Assembly: GCF_001467955.1 (NCBI RefSeq)
Contig: NZ_LNYR01000048.1
Location: 193,577 to 229,638, forward strand
Source: Legionella quateirensis
GTDB taxonomy: Bacteria; Pseudomonadota; Gammaproteobacteria; Legionellales; Legionellaceae
Reading direction: 5' to 3'
DNA length: 36,062 nt
Made by a program: the position numbers and the translations under genes
The notes under the pieces: model-generated
Database searches by the model: none
Told to the model about the DNA's origin: nothing
The model's input: only the letters and a program-made list of their open reading frames with translations
Shown here: in pieces, positions 17,143 through 25,995 of the stretch
Layout of the letters: every line of letters starts with the position of its first letter
How positions within the stretch are numbered: position 1 is the stretch's first letter

Positions 17143-19965
17143 ATGACGAAGGAAGCAAATCAACAGGCAGTCGAAGAGCAAGTACTCTCAATTGTCCGTG
17201 AATTCATGACCGATCTTGATGCTGAACGCGGACGTCAGGCCGTTACCCTTGCAGCTTCTCTGGACAGAGATATTGGTATTGATAGTCTCGGTAAAGTCGA
17301 ACTCTTTCGACGTATTGAAAAAGCATTTTCCTTACAACTTCCTGAACGTGCCCTGGTCGACATTGAGTCATTAAATGATCTGACACAAGTTATCATTGAA
17401 TGTTGTCATACCGTGTCAAAACACAAGGTAAAACACTTTACCGCCCGGCTAGGAATTACAGATATTGATTTAACTTCGGCGAAAACATTAATCGAAGTAC
17501 TGACTGCTTACGCCACAAAAGAAGCCCAAAGACCTCATCTTTTTTTACAACATGAACAAGGTGAAGAGGAAATAATCTCGTATGCGCAATTACTAAAAGA
17601 AGCGGAATATATTGCCCAAGGCTTAAATAATAAAGGAATAAAACAAGGAGATACAGTTGCGATCATGCTTCCAACCAGCGCAGAGTTCTTTTATGCATTT
17701 TGTGGCGTATTATTGTCTGGGGCTATACCCGTTCCAATTTATCCACCATTTCGTCCAGACCGTATTGAAGAATATACAAGACGAGAAGCACGGATTTTAC
17801 ATAATGCTGAAGTCAGAATATTAATTACCTTCTCGGAAGCAGCAACACTCAGTAAGATTTTGAGTTCTTTTGTACCAAGCCTTAAAGAAGTAACCACTTT
17901 AAATCAACTCAAAATGACCACCGGATCTATGCCCATGTTGGATTTAGATCCGCAAAGCCCGGTTTTAATTCAATACACTTCTGGGAGCACAGGCGATCCT
18001 AAAGGGGTTTTGATTAATCACAACAACATGCTCTCGAATATAAGAGCAATAGGCAAAGCAATACCGGTTCAACGTACTGACGCTGTTGTCAGCTGGCTTC
18101 CTCTGTATCATGATATGGGACTGATGAGCTGGCTTGGAGCCATGTATTTTGGAGTACCTATAACGATATTGTCGCCCCTTACGTTTTTAACACGACCGGA
18201 ACGTTGGTTATGGGCACTGCATTATCACAGGGCGACTCTTTCAGGAGGTCCTAATTTTGCTTATGAGTTATGCATAAAAAAAATCAATCCGGAAGACATT
18301 GAAGGGCTGGATCTCAGTTCCTGGAGATTTGCATTTAATGGTGCAGAAGCCTTAAATCCCAAAACTATGGAGCGTTTTAGTAAAAAATTCTCGCCATATG
18401 GTTTTAAACTTGAATCTTTTGCCCCTGTTTATGGATTGGCCGAAGCTACGGTCGGTCTAACCTTTCCACTGAAGAGACGTAAACCTCTGATTGATAGAGT
18501 TCAACGTGATGTTTTTGAACAAACCAATAAAGCGATTCCTGCATCACAAAATGAGGGAGCACTTAATTTTGTAGGCTGCGGTGTGCCATTAATCAATCAT
18601 GAAGTTCGGATTGTGGATGCAGACGACAATGAAGTCGAAGAACGTTCTGTTGGTTCTATTCAATTCAAAGGCCCTTCTGCAATGCAAGGCTATTTTAATA
18701 ACCTTCAAGCCACTCAAAAAGCATATCATCAAGGATGGTGGGACACTGGTGATTTGGGGTATCTGGCCGATAAGGAACTGTTTATTACAGGTAGAAAGAA
18801 AGATCTCATCATCAAAGCGGGACGGAATCTGTATCCAGAAGAGATAGAAGAAATTGTAAATCTCATCCCCAATATTCGTAAAGGATGCGTAATCGCTTTT
18901 GGGGTCAACGATCAAAGCAATGGAACAGAGCAATTAATTGTAGTCGCAGAAACGAACGAGCATAAAAAGGAAACTCAAATTGCTCTTCGTGCGGCAATCA
19001 TTGACAAGATGGCAATCGAGTTAGGTATAGTTCCAGATCACATTGTACTTGTTCCACCTAAAACTGTCCCTAAAACATCGAGCGGTAAATTGCAACGCTC
19101 AGCGTGTAAACAAGCATTTATTCAAGGAATTCTCGTCAAAAATAAAACATCGGCACAATGGCAAATGGGCAGGTTAATATTAATGAGTGCCTGTAAAAAA
19201 ATATACAATGCGTTGTGCTTTTCAGGAAAATTGGTTTACACATTCTATCTGGGAATAATATTCCTGCTGACGCTCTTTCCTGCCTGGCTAGTGGTGTTAC
19301 TGGCTTCTCATCGAATAGGCGCACGAGTAACTCATTGGGGAGCTCGAATATGGTTCAGATTGGCGATGTGCCCTATCAGCATTGAGGGAACCAGTAATTT
19401 AACAGATAAAAAACCCATGATTTTTGTATCCAATCATGCAAGCTACACCGATGCATTACTCTTGTTAGCTGTTCTGCCGCCCGGAATTGTATTTACTGCC
19501 AAAAAGGAACTCCTGAACACTCCCATAATACGAACTTTTATTAAAAATTTGCGGTATTTAACTGTAGATCGATTGGATTTTATGAAAAGCATAGAAAATA
19601 AACACCAGATCGAACAAGTCATTCTGCAAAAAAACTCTGTTGTTATTTTTCCCGAAGGCACGTTTACTTACGCAACTGGATTACGCCCCTTTAAATTAGG
19701 TGCCTTTACTCTTGCGGTTGAAACTCAAACTGACGTGTGCCCTATCGCAATTGCCGGTACCCGTATCTTTTTACGAGATGGCAGCTGTTTGCTCAAGCCT
19801 GTTGCTATTCACGTTACCATTGGAAAGCCCATAACTCCTGAAGAAAACAGTTGGGAGGAAATCATTCGTCTTCGCAACCAGGTACGTATAGTCATTGCAA
19901 GGTATTGCGGCGAACCCAATATCGATTTGGTCGTGGCAGGGGTTGAACACGATTCGAATAAATAA
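17143..19965 (+). CDS. Trifunctional fusion: acyl carrier protein - fatty acyl-AMP ligase - PlsC-type acyltransferase
   Basis: A 940-residue protein. Residues about 10-85 are an acyl carrier domain with the phosphopantetheine Ser48 in GIDSLGKVELF. Residues about 100-670 are an adenylating ligase of FAAL type: the P-loop YTSGSTGDPKGV at 278-289, VYGLAEATVGLT, WDTGDLGYL, GRKKDLIIKAGRN and a C-terminal KTSSGKLQR bearing the usual catalytic Lys. After a hydrophobic segment (about 695-725, FLLTLFPAWLVVLLA) comes a PlsC acyltransferase with NHASYTD at 764-770 and FPEGTF at 836-841. The expected chemistry is fatty acid plus ATP to acyl-AMP, loading on the carrier, then transfer to a hydroxyl of a lipid or other acceptor at the inner membrane. 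Neighbours do not identify the product. Start ATG as given; the nearest AGGA is about 12 bases upstream. Confidence 0.92.
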   Translation: MTKEANQQAVEEQVLSIVREFMTDLDAERGRQAVTLAASLDRDIGIDSLGKVELFRRIEKAFSLQLPERALVDIESLNDLTQVIIECCHTVSKHKVKHFTARLGITDIDLTSAKTLIEVLTAYATKEAQRPHLFLQHEQGEEEIISYAQLLKEAEYIAQGLNNKGIKQGDTVAIMLPTSAEFFYAFCGVLLSGAIPVPIYPPFRPDRIEEYTRREARILHNAEVRILITFSEAATLSKILSSFVPSLKEVTTLNQLKMTTGSMPMLDLDPQSPVLIQYTSGSTGDPKGVLINHNNMLSNIRAIGKAIPVQRTDAVVSWLPLYHDMGLMSWLGAMYFGVPITILSPLTFLTRPERWLWALHYHRATLSGGPNFAYELCIKKINPEDIEGLDLSSWRFAFNGAEALNPKTMERFSKKFSPYGFKLESFAPVYGLAEATVGLTFPLKRRKPLIDRVQRDVFEQTNKAIPASQNEGALNFVGCGVPLINHEVRIVDADDNEVEERSVGSIQFKGPSAMQGYFNNLQATQKAYHQGWWDTGDLGYLADKELFITGRKKDLIIKAGRNLYPEEIEEIVNLIPNIRKGCVIAFGVNDQSNGTEQLIVVAETNEHKKETQIALRAAIIDKMAIELGIVPDHIVLVPPKTVPKTSSGKLQRSACKQAFIQGILVKNKTSAQWQMGRLILMSACKKIYNALCFSGKLVYTFYLGIIFLLTLFPAWLVVLLASHRIGARVTHWGARIWFRLAMCPISIEGTSNLTDKKPMIFVSNHASYTDALLLLAVLPPGIVFTAKKELLNTPIIRTFIKNLRYLTVDRLDFMKSIENKHQIEQVILQKNSVVIFPEGTFTYATGLRPFKLGAFTLAVETQTDVCPIAIAGTRIFLRDGSCLLKPVAIHVTIGKPITPEENSWEEIIRLRNQVRIVIARYCGEPNIDLVVAGVEHDSNK

Positions 19966-20032
19966 GCTAACCATGGAAGGTGAAACTCGAGTTTATGCAA
20001 CAAATCACAATTCAGGTTAATGGGTAAGAACT

Positions 20033-21637
20033 TTATTCTAAAGCAGGATTTGAACGTATAAAGGAACTGGCTTTGTCATATATTTCCAAGAGTAAACCGT
20101 CTGTTTGAATTGCACTTATTTCGCCAGTGCCATCATTCAATAGCTGCAGAATTGATTTAGCATCTTCAATTTTGTTTTTTCGATCAAATTTGGATTGGTT
20201 ACTGAAAAAAGAGGCGAACTGCCTAAATCCCGTAAAATTATCCTCATATTCGCGCATATAAATATAATCTTTTACAATTAAAATTAACTCTTCTTTAGAG
20301 GTAGCCAGTTGTAAATTGGCTTTTATCTCGTGTCGAGCAAGTGGTTTCTGTATGTTATGAGTATGAGCATCTCGTGCTAAAGAGAAGATTGGATCAAATG
20401 CTTCATTAATATATTGACGAGCCATTTTCTTTGATTTAAACAGTATATCGCTCTCTCCAGAGCGAGAGGATTGTTTATCCATGAGAGAAGATCCCGTTAG
20501 AACATGAGATTCGTCGACTATCACCACTTTGGCGTGAATTGAATTTTCGCTCATGTTTTGAACCAAAGTACCATCTGGTTGGCAAGCCCAACGCAAAGAC
20601 AATTTCTCCCGTACTTCACTCGTTGTAGCTCTGGACAGGAGATAGTTAATGCTGTCAACGTTGGTGCCACCAGCGAAGGGTAATTTCTCTGCACTTTCTC
20701 CATGATAACGCCCAAGGAGCAGCTCAACCTGAACTCCTCGTTTAGCGCAACGTAACAGGGCATTAAGAATGTCCTTGTCATTTAAATTATTTACCATGAT
20801 TTTAACGGATGATTTTGAGCTATCTAATAAAGTGAGTAAAGCACTCTTGTAGGGTGAACGATGACGAATAAAAGGGCTTGCTGATGGGGTCTTACTCAGT
20901 AAAAGACTTCTTTTTCTGTCATTTTTATGGTCATTTTGCTGATCATTGAGTTCCGGATGGGCATGAACCAGTTTTTCTTTCTTGCCAGAATGACCTAAAC
21001 GTACGGTGTCATTATTCCAAAGAGATACAAATTGGCCACGAAAACCGCTAACGAGCCCGGCATCTTTACACACAGTAGCGACTTCAACCCAATTTTGTTT
21101 ATCGTCCATGGAGTTTGCGAAGGTTGGGTCGCCAGTTAAAATGGCCGCGTCCTTGCCATCACATAATACCAATTTAGAGTGACTGGAGTTAAAGGCTTTA
21201 TGTTCATGAAATCCAATTTGCACATCAAAATGCTCGCTGTTTAATTGAAGCAAGTAAGGAATATCAATTGGAGATTTTCGACCATCACCTTGAATTAATG
21301 AAGATAATCCGGTTTTTTTATTAATTATTATTTTAACCTTAAAGGGCCTTTGTTCCATATCAGCTTTAGCTTTTAAGTCTGCAAGCGCTTCAAGAATTTT
21401 CAAACCGGCAACAGAATCATTCTGAAACTTATAGAAACAAAGAAACACTTCCGAATTTGCAGATTTGATCAATTCAGAAATATTTGAAAACATGGCGTTT
21501 CCGCGAACATAGGGCCCGCTGATAATCTCGGAAGTTTTTTTACTGGAATAAGAAACCTCTCCAACAAGCGGATTATTGCGTGATTTCTCTCGCCGTAGCA
21601 GGTCATATATTTTACTCACTATGCTTTTATCAGGCAT
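20033..21637 (-). CDS. Phospholipase D-family protein with two HKD motifs
   Basis: About 534 residues counted from the ATG at 21637; a TTG at 21649 would add four. It has both catalytic half-sites of the PLD superfamily. Numbered from the TTG start, the first is HSKLVLCD with H157, K159 and D164 followed by AILTGDPTFANS; the second is HAKVVIVD with H372, K374 and D379 followed by VLTGSSLMD. The spacing fits a single-chain pseudo-dimer such as cardiolipin synthase or PLD. It has no signal peptide or membrane span, unlike typical cardiolipin synthases, and a long charged, non-catalytic C-terminal tail (about 420-538). A cytoplasmic or translocated lipid hydrolase is possible, since Legionella has PLD-type effectors. 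TATAAT in minus orientation at 21692-21697 may be its -10. Confidence 0.85.
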   Translation of the reverse strand: MPDKSIVSKIYDLLRREKSRNNPLVGEVSYSSKKTSEIISGPYVRGNAMFSNISELIKSANSEVFLCFYKFQNDSVAGLKILEALADLKAKADMEQRPFKVKIIINKKTGLSSLIQGDGRKSPIDIPYLLQLNSEHFDVQIGFHEHKAFNSSHSKLVLCDGKDAAILTGDPTFANSMDDKQNWVEVATVCKDAGLVSGFRGQFVSLWNNDTVRLGHSGKKEKLVHAHPELNDQQNDHKNDRKRSLLLSKTPSASPFIRHRSPYKSALLTLLDSSKSSVKIMVNNLNDKDILNALLRCAKRGVQVELLLGRYHGESAEKLPFAGGTNVDSINYLLSRATTSEVREKLSLRWACQPDGTLVQNMSENSIHAKVVIVDESHVLTGSSLMDKQSSRSGESDILFKSKKMARQYINEAFDPIFSLARDAHTHNIQKPLARHEIKANLQLATSKEELILIVKDYIYMREYEDNFTGFRQFASFFSNQSKFDRKNKIEDAKSILQLLNDGTGEISAIQTDGLLLEIYDKASSFIRSNPALE

Positions 21638-21837
21638 AATAGAACTCAACTAAACACGCTTGTGATTGGTAATAAAATACCTCTTTGTTTAATTATAATA
21701 CACAATCGCGAAAATAATTCTTCTTTGGTGTGCTATTAAAGTTGCTGATGAATATCTGTTATTAATTAACTGGATGAATAGTGTGCTGATGCTTTGTTGG
21801 ACTAAAGCATCCAGGAACCCGGATTTAATTGCCGACC

Positions 21838-23802
21838 TCAAGTTAAAGGATTTCTGTACTGCTGCAAATAGGTACGCCCCAGATGATATGAAGCATAATC
21901 AGTGATGTGCCCTTCATCTTTAAATACAGGCACGCCATTAATATCAGCCTTACACCGCCCGTTGGGACATAAAACCTTCTGTGGATCAATCAGTACCAAT
22001 TGAGGGTATTTCTGTTCCATCCGCGCAAAAAGTTCATCGAACCATTGCTGATCTCTTGGAATCAGATTAAATTCACATTGTTCAGGATAATAGTGGCTTC
22101 GTCTTTTAATGTGCTCAAAAAAACATTCATGCGGATTTCTTTGCGTCGCTGCGATGGATTTAATTAATACCGGTTTGGCGCCCGAGGCAACAATAACTCG
22201 CAAGGCCTCATCCAGAGCGTTCTCAATACGCTCCTGAGTCAAAGCGTGGGAACGTTCGTCACCAACCCGGTTAATTATTTTATCCCCCAGATAGGCGTAC
22301 CAATTCTCTCCAATAATGACGTAATTAAAATGATTCTCTCGAATCATAGAATAATACCGGGCAGTTTGATCATGACATACCTGATATACTCCATTTTTAA
22401 TAAACATATCGAACTGAGATATTCCTGGTAATGCAAGACAGGCTATTGTTGCATGAGCAAGAACTGACACATTGGCTTCCTGAGCCATGGTATCAATAAA
22501 TCGCCAGTGATGATTTGAATAAGAATCACCGATTAAAAACCCCTTTTGCTTGCTGGAGTTTTTTGCCCCCAATACACACTCACGATTTATTTCAATATTT
22601 TTTTGTTGAAGACACCGGGCTCTTTGTTCACTGGAATATTGATTTAAAGTTTCATAAACCATGGACGTTTCAGCAAATCGCTGAGGCAATCCTTCATTTA
22701 TTTTGATTACATAATCGCTGATATGGATTAAGCCAACGGGTAAAGCGAACAGAAGAATTGCGCTGTATTGAAAGGCAGTTTTGTTTGCTCTGGCAGCAGG
22801 CTTTTCTATAAAACGCCAGGAAAGATAAGCAACAATAAATACGATACAAAAAGCGGATAATAAAACCAATGAGGTCTCTTCAATATTGAGATAACGAATC
22901 AAAACAAAGACGGGCCAGTGCCAAATATAGAGAGAATAAGAGAGTAATCCAATAAATACTATTGGTCTTGTAGAAAGAATCTGACTCCATACGGGTTTAG
23001 GCTCACATTGCCCCGAAGCAATCACAATTCCCGTAGCAAGACACAATATAAAGGCATAACCATTGGGAAATCCCAAACTAATGTCCTGACGCATTGCTAT
23101 ATAGAATAATGTGAGAATAGCTGCAGTACTCACGACATTAATGAAATATTTATTCAATGACCAACGATGCTGACTCAAGGCAACACAGGCACCAATTAAA
23201 AATTCAAATATACGACTCACCAATTGATAATAGGTTTTCATTGGGGCATGTGATGAATAATATAATGATAAGACAAAAAATAATAACGTAAGAATATATA
23301 CAGATCGTACTATCTGGCGTGGGCCACAAATTTTATGCAAAAGAACAATTACAATAGGCAGGATTAAATAACATTGCCATTCAATGGATAAAGACCAGGT
23401 ATGCAACAAAGGTAATTGATTACTATCGGGTGAAAAGTAACCAGTAGTTACCTTTTCAAAAAATAAATTGGATAGAAAAACAGAGGTTTTACGTGCGCTT
23501 TTCCCAAAGTTAATTAAATCATCAGGTAAATAAAACAGCAAAGTCATTAGTAAACTGACTGCAATCAAACAAATAAAAACGGGCTGTAAACGCCATAACC
23601 TTCGATTATAAAATGAAATAAAGGAGAACTTATTATTCTGTAAGGAATCATGAATTATGCTGGTTATCAAAAACCCTGAAATCACAAAGAATACATCAAC
23701 GCCGACGAAACCAGAAGGAAACAGGCTCAGGCCACTATGAAAAAATAAAACAAATATAATGGCAATTGCCCTTAACCCATCTACATCTGGACGATATTTC
23801 AC
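21838..23802 (-). CDS. Membrane O-acyltransferase, acyltransferase-3 plus SGNH domain (OafA-like)
   Basis: A 654-residue protein. The N-terminus YRPDVDGLRAIAIIFVLFFH is the signature start of the acyltransferase-3 family, followed by GFVGVDVFFVISGFLIT and about ten membrane spans up to residue 355. The rest is an SGNH-type domain exposed outside the membrane: GDSYS with nucleophile Ser427, IIGENW in the middle, and DEGH at 629-632 supplying the Asp and His. Family members such as OafA acetylate or acylate surface polysaccharides. The likely role is O-acylation of LPS O-antigen or another cell-envelope glycan; the acceptor is not deducible. The start is GTG with no clear ribosome site. No glycan gene cluster flanks it. 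Confidence 0.9.
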   Translation of the reverse strand: MKYRPDVDGLRAIAIIFVLFFHSGLSLFPSGFVGVDVFFVISGFLITSIIHDSLQNNKFSFISFYNRRLWRLQPVFICLIAVSLLMTLLFYLPDDLINFGKSARKTSVFLSNLFFEKVTTGYFSPDSNQLPLLHTWSLSIEWQCYLILPIVIVLLHKICGPRQIVRSVYILTLLFFVLSLYYSSHAPMKTYYQLVSRIFEFLIGACVALSQHRWSLNKYFINVVSTAAILTLFYIAMRQDISLGFPNGYAFILCLATGIVIASGQCEPKPVWSQILSTRPIVFIGLLSYSLYIWHWPVFVLIRYLNIEETSLVLLSAFCIVFIVAYLSWRFIEKPAARANKTAFQYSAILLFALPVGLIHISDYVIKINEGLPQRFAETSMVYETLNQYSSEQRARCLQQKNIEINRECVLGAKNSSKQKGFLIGDSYSNHHWRFIDTMAQEANVSVLAHATIACLALPGISQFDMFIKNGVYQVCHDQTARYYSMIRENHFNYVIIGENWYAYLGDKIINRVGDERSHALTQERIENALDEALRVIVASGAKPVLIKSIAATQRNPHECFFEHIKRRSHYYPEQCEFNLIPRDQQWFDELFARMEQKYPQLVLIDPQKVLCPNGRCKADINGVPVFKDEGHITDYASYHLGRTYLQQYRNPLT

Positions 23803-23955
23803 TAGGAGTCTTCACTTATATTAATTACATGATTTATATCATAAATTGTTATTTTTTGAAGAGAATTTTCAATAATGGTTTAATTTCCTGAATAACCTAT
23901 CAACATTAATACTCTCTCACTTCAATCAATTTTTTTTGTCATAGAAACACTCATT

Positions 23956-25155
23956 TCAACTTATAGTACAGGAAAATTGGCGTGGACTATCCTGCTCAGT
24001 GCTCCAGGAAGAACCCGGTGCAATATAACTGAATATATGACTGCACAACTCATCCGGCAAACCCTTTTCTCTTATCAGGTTGGAAATAGTCGTTCTGTAT
24101 TCAAGTATTTCTTTAAAATCGACCAATAATAACACATATTTTTTAAGATCTTGAGTTGCTCTAATGATAACTTGACCATTGGTACATACCTCAATCTGCT
24201 GAGGGTAATACCCTTGCAACTGAACGATTTTCATTGTTTTCAATCTCATATTGAATAAAAATAAATTAACATGAGATGCCAAAATCACTAAATGTTCACT
24301 GTCCGGTAAAGGAAATACACCATTAGTCCAAAATCCATTAGTAAACAACTTATCCGAACATTGGATGTCTCTCCAGCTCCATCTCTCAATACACTCTGTG
24401 CCTTTCCAGATCTGAAAATCAAGTCCAGAAGCATGATAAGTCAGTACATTACCATCAGGTAACCCTACAAAGGCACTTAATGAGCTACTGGAATTATTGT
24501 GCTGCTTTGTTGGATTGATGACCCCTATCACCCTAAAATCCAGATGTTCATTACTGATTTTTTTAAACAAAATAACTTTAAAATAATCAGAATTATCCCC
24601 TGTTACAGAACAAGCAAAATGGCCATTAGCCAGTTTAACCAATGGCCCTACCTGATAGGAAGGATGATCCATGGGAATAGGGACACTAACAATACTATCA
24701 AAAATCATGGACTGTAAATCATGCATTACTATATGAAATGCGCCTTCTTCCTGATTCATTGTGTTCTCGGTTTTAACTGCTGTAACCGCTTTAAATTCCA
24801 CCAAACCAAGCAATTGAGGATTAATACACAATTGGTGAGTCAATTGGTTCGCAATTTCAAAATTCCTGGTTTCCAGAATCAATAAATCATCCGAATTTAA
24901 ATTTTTTAATATCAGGTGAGTATTTGCTAAATGTCCAATAAATCTATACGGTTTATCCAGGACTTTGCACATTTTTGTCCGATTGGTATCAAGGTCAAAC
25001 AAGTACAATTGCGTTTGCTTTTTATCCTCATCAATGTCAATAAACAACAGACCATTAGTAGAAAAACAATGCATGGAACATAAGTGATTAATTTTATGAA
25101 ATTCTGTAATTACTTGAATAACAGGTCTGGTAGAAGTGCATCTTTTAAAAAACAT
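23956..25155 (-). CDS. Propeller-like protein with C-terminal F-box-like motif; candidate effector
   Basis: About 399 residues from the ATG at 25155; a TTG at 25170 would add five. No signal peptide. The body consists of repeated strand-rich units, such as LYLFDLDTNR, LLILETRNFEIANQ, DFQIWKGTECIERW and LFLFNMRLKTMKIVQL. Each ends in a pattern like the beta-strand pairs of WD40/PQQ-type propellers, though no canonical WD repeat is evident. Near the C-terminus, LPDELCSHIFSYIAP matches the LPxEL..hI.SYl core of F-box-like helices seen in many Legionella proteins, where F-boxes can engage host SCF ubiquitin ligases. Function unknown; effector status and ubiquitin link are inferences. Its upstream gap is shared with the divergent small exported protein. 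Confidence 0.6.
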   Translation of the reverse strand: MFFKRCTSTRPVIQVITEFHKINHLCSMHCFSTNGLLFIDIDEDKKQTQLYLFDLDTNRTKMCKVLDKPYRFIGHLANTHLILKNLNSDDLLILETRNFEIANQLTHQLCINPQLLGLVEFKAVTAVKTENTMNQEEGAFHIVMHDLQSMIFDSIVSVPIPMDHPSYQVGPLVKLANGHFACSVTGDNSDYFKVILFKKISNEHLDFRVIGVINPTKQHNNSSSSLSAFVGLPDGNVLTYHASGLDFQIWKGTECIERWSWRDIQCSDKLFTNGFWTNGVFPLPDSEHLVILASHVNLFLFNMRLKTMKIVQLQGYYPQQIEVCTNGQVIIRATQDLKKYVLLLVDFKEILEYRTTISNLIREKGLPDELCSHIFSYIAPGSSWSTEQDSPRQFSCTIS

Positions 25156-25170
25156 GGAAATTAATATCAA

Positions 25171-25513
25171 ACAATAAAATCAACTATTTTTGCACACAAT
25201 TACTCCTTGAAACACCAATTTAACTCATTAAACTCATAAATTAAATTACATGACAAATAAACAAGCTTCATATGAACCCTTAATCTGCTTTATTTACTCC
25301 GGAAATACCCTGTTTCAAACTTTGTTTTTTAATGCCTCATGACCTGCTTTAGCCAAGGACTGATGAATTGAATTGAAAATAAAGCGAGTAAAAAGAATGT
25401 ATTAAACCAAATGTAAATAAATTAATTTATTTGCGCCTTGTTTACACACATTTGAAAAAATTAGCACTATACTTATTTTGTAGTAAAAAAATTAAAAAAC
25501 TAAGGAGGATGCC
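25171..25513. other. Divergent intergenic region, AT-rich
   Basis: A gene-free stretch between the F-box-like gene (leftward) and the small GCG protein (rightward). It is very AT-rich with several TTAA-containing words. A TATACT hexamer at 25468-25473 could be the -10 for the rightward gene, but no well-spaced -35 accompanies it. A strong ribosome site ends the region. Nothing else was recognised. Confidence 0.5.
25502..25508 (+). promoter_or_regulatory. Near-perfect Shine-Dalgarno site
   Basis: AAGGAGG five bases before the ATG at 25514, the strongest ribosome site in the window, arguing that the small downstream frame is a real and highly translated gene. Confidence 0.8.
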
Positions 25514-25753
25514 ATGAATACACATTCTATGTGCTTTTCAGGCGTAGTACGTACAGGTCTTATGGTTGGTTTGTTGTTTTTAGCTGTGGGTTTTTCTTCC
25601 ATTGCCAATGCAGCTCAAGGTTGTGGCTATGGATATCATAGAGCAATTTACAATGGAACCTGTGTGTTAAATCATCCAGGTGCATTCGCAACTCCTGCAC
25701 CAGCTCATCCAGGATGCTGGAGAAATGCATGGGGTGCTTTGCGTTGTTATTAA
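25514..25753 (+). CDS. Small exported GCG-type (GCG_CRPN-like) protein
   Basis: A 79-residue protein with a signal peptide to about residue 33 (TGLMVGLLFLAVGFSSIANA, then AQGC). The mature peptide of about 46 residues starts with GCGYGYHR and contains four cysteines plus many Gly, Pro, His and aromatic residues (NGTCVLNHPGA, PGCWRNAWGALRCY). This matches the GCG-motif family of short secreted proteins recurrent in gammaproteobacteria; their function is not established. Two disulfides are plausible. The excellent ribosome site suggests high expression. A 9-bp inverted repeat lies downstream. It is unlikely to be co-transcribed with the endoglucanase, which has its own 240-base leader. Confidence 0.8.
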   Translation: MNTHSMCFSGVVRTGLMVGLLFLAVGFSSIANAAQGCGYGYHRAIYNGTCVLNHPGAFATPAPAHPGCWRNAWGALRCY

Positions 25754-25771
25754 TACGCATTAGATAATTTT

Positions 25772-25831
25772 AACGTCAGGCTTTTTTTCTACTGTTATGA
25801 ACTATATCAAGTGAATTAAAGACCTGACGTT
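25772..25831 (+). repeat. Inverted repeat downstream of the GCG gene
   Basis: AACGTCAGG (25772-25780) and CCTGACGTT (25823-25831) are perfect complements. The stem can extend by CTTT/AAAG across a one-base bulge; the loop is about 33-42 bases. The seven-T run after the left arm means the hairpin does not have terminator geometry on this strand. It may be a 3'-end stabiliser or a small structured RNA. Confidence 0.5.
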
Positions 25832-25995
25832 GACTATTCTCAGTGAAAAACCTCGGATCAAGTCCATCAAGTTGTAAGATTTCTGTAAAAATCCAGACTA
25901 CAATGTGCAAACACTTCACACATGTGTTTAAATAATATACTTTTTAAACACCTTCAATTGAACATTGAAATGAACATTGTATGGAGAATTGACAC

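Noticed and set aside
18589..18933. 114-residue minus-strand open frame inside the acyl ligase gene
   Set aside because: It lies antisense to highly conserved ligase motifs, has no family features and no ribosome site; a shadow of the real gene.
19983..19994. 12-bp palindrome AAACTCGAGTTT between convergent genes as a terminator
   Set aside because: A perfect palindrome without loop or T-tract cannot form a good terminator hairpin, and its size is within chance expectation.
25227..25244. Second PmrA-like box (minus orientation) upstream of the F-box-like gene
   Set aside because: The two ATTAA half-sites start 13 bases apart, not 11, and no -10 hexamer is correctly placed.
25904..25920. CRP-like site TGTGC...TCACA upstream of the endoglucanase
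   Set aside because: The half-sites are seven bases apart instead of six and the left half has a mismatch, so it does not meet the consensus.
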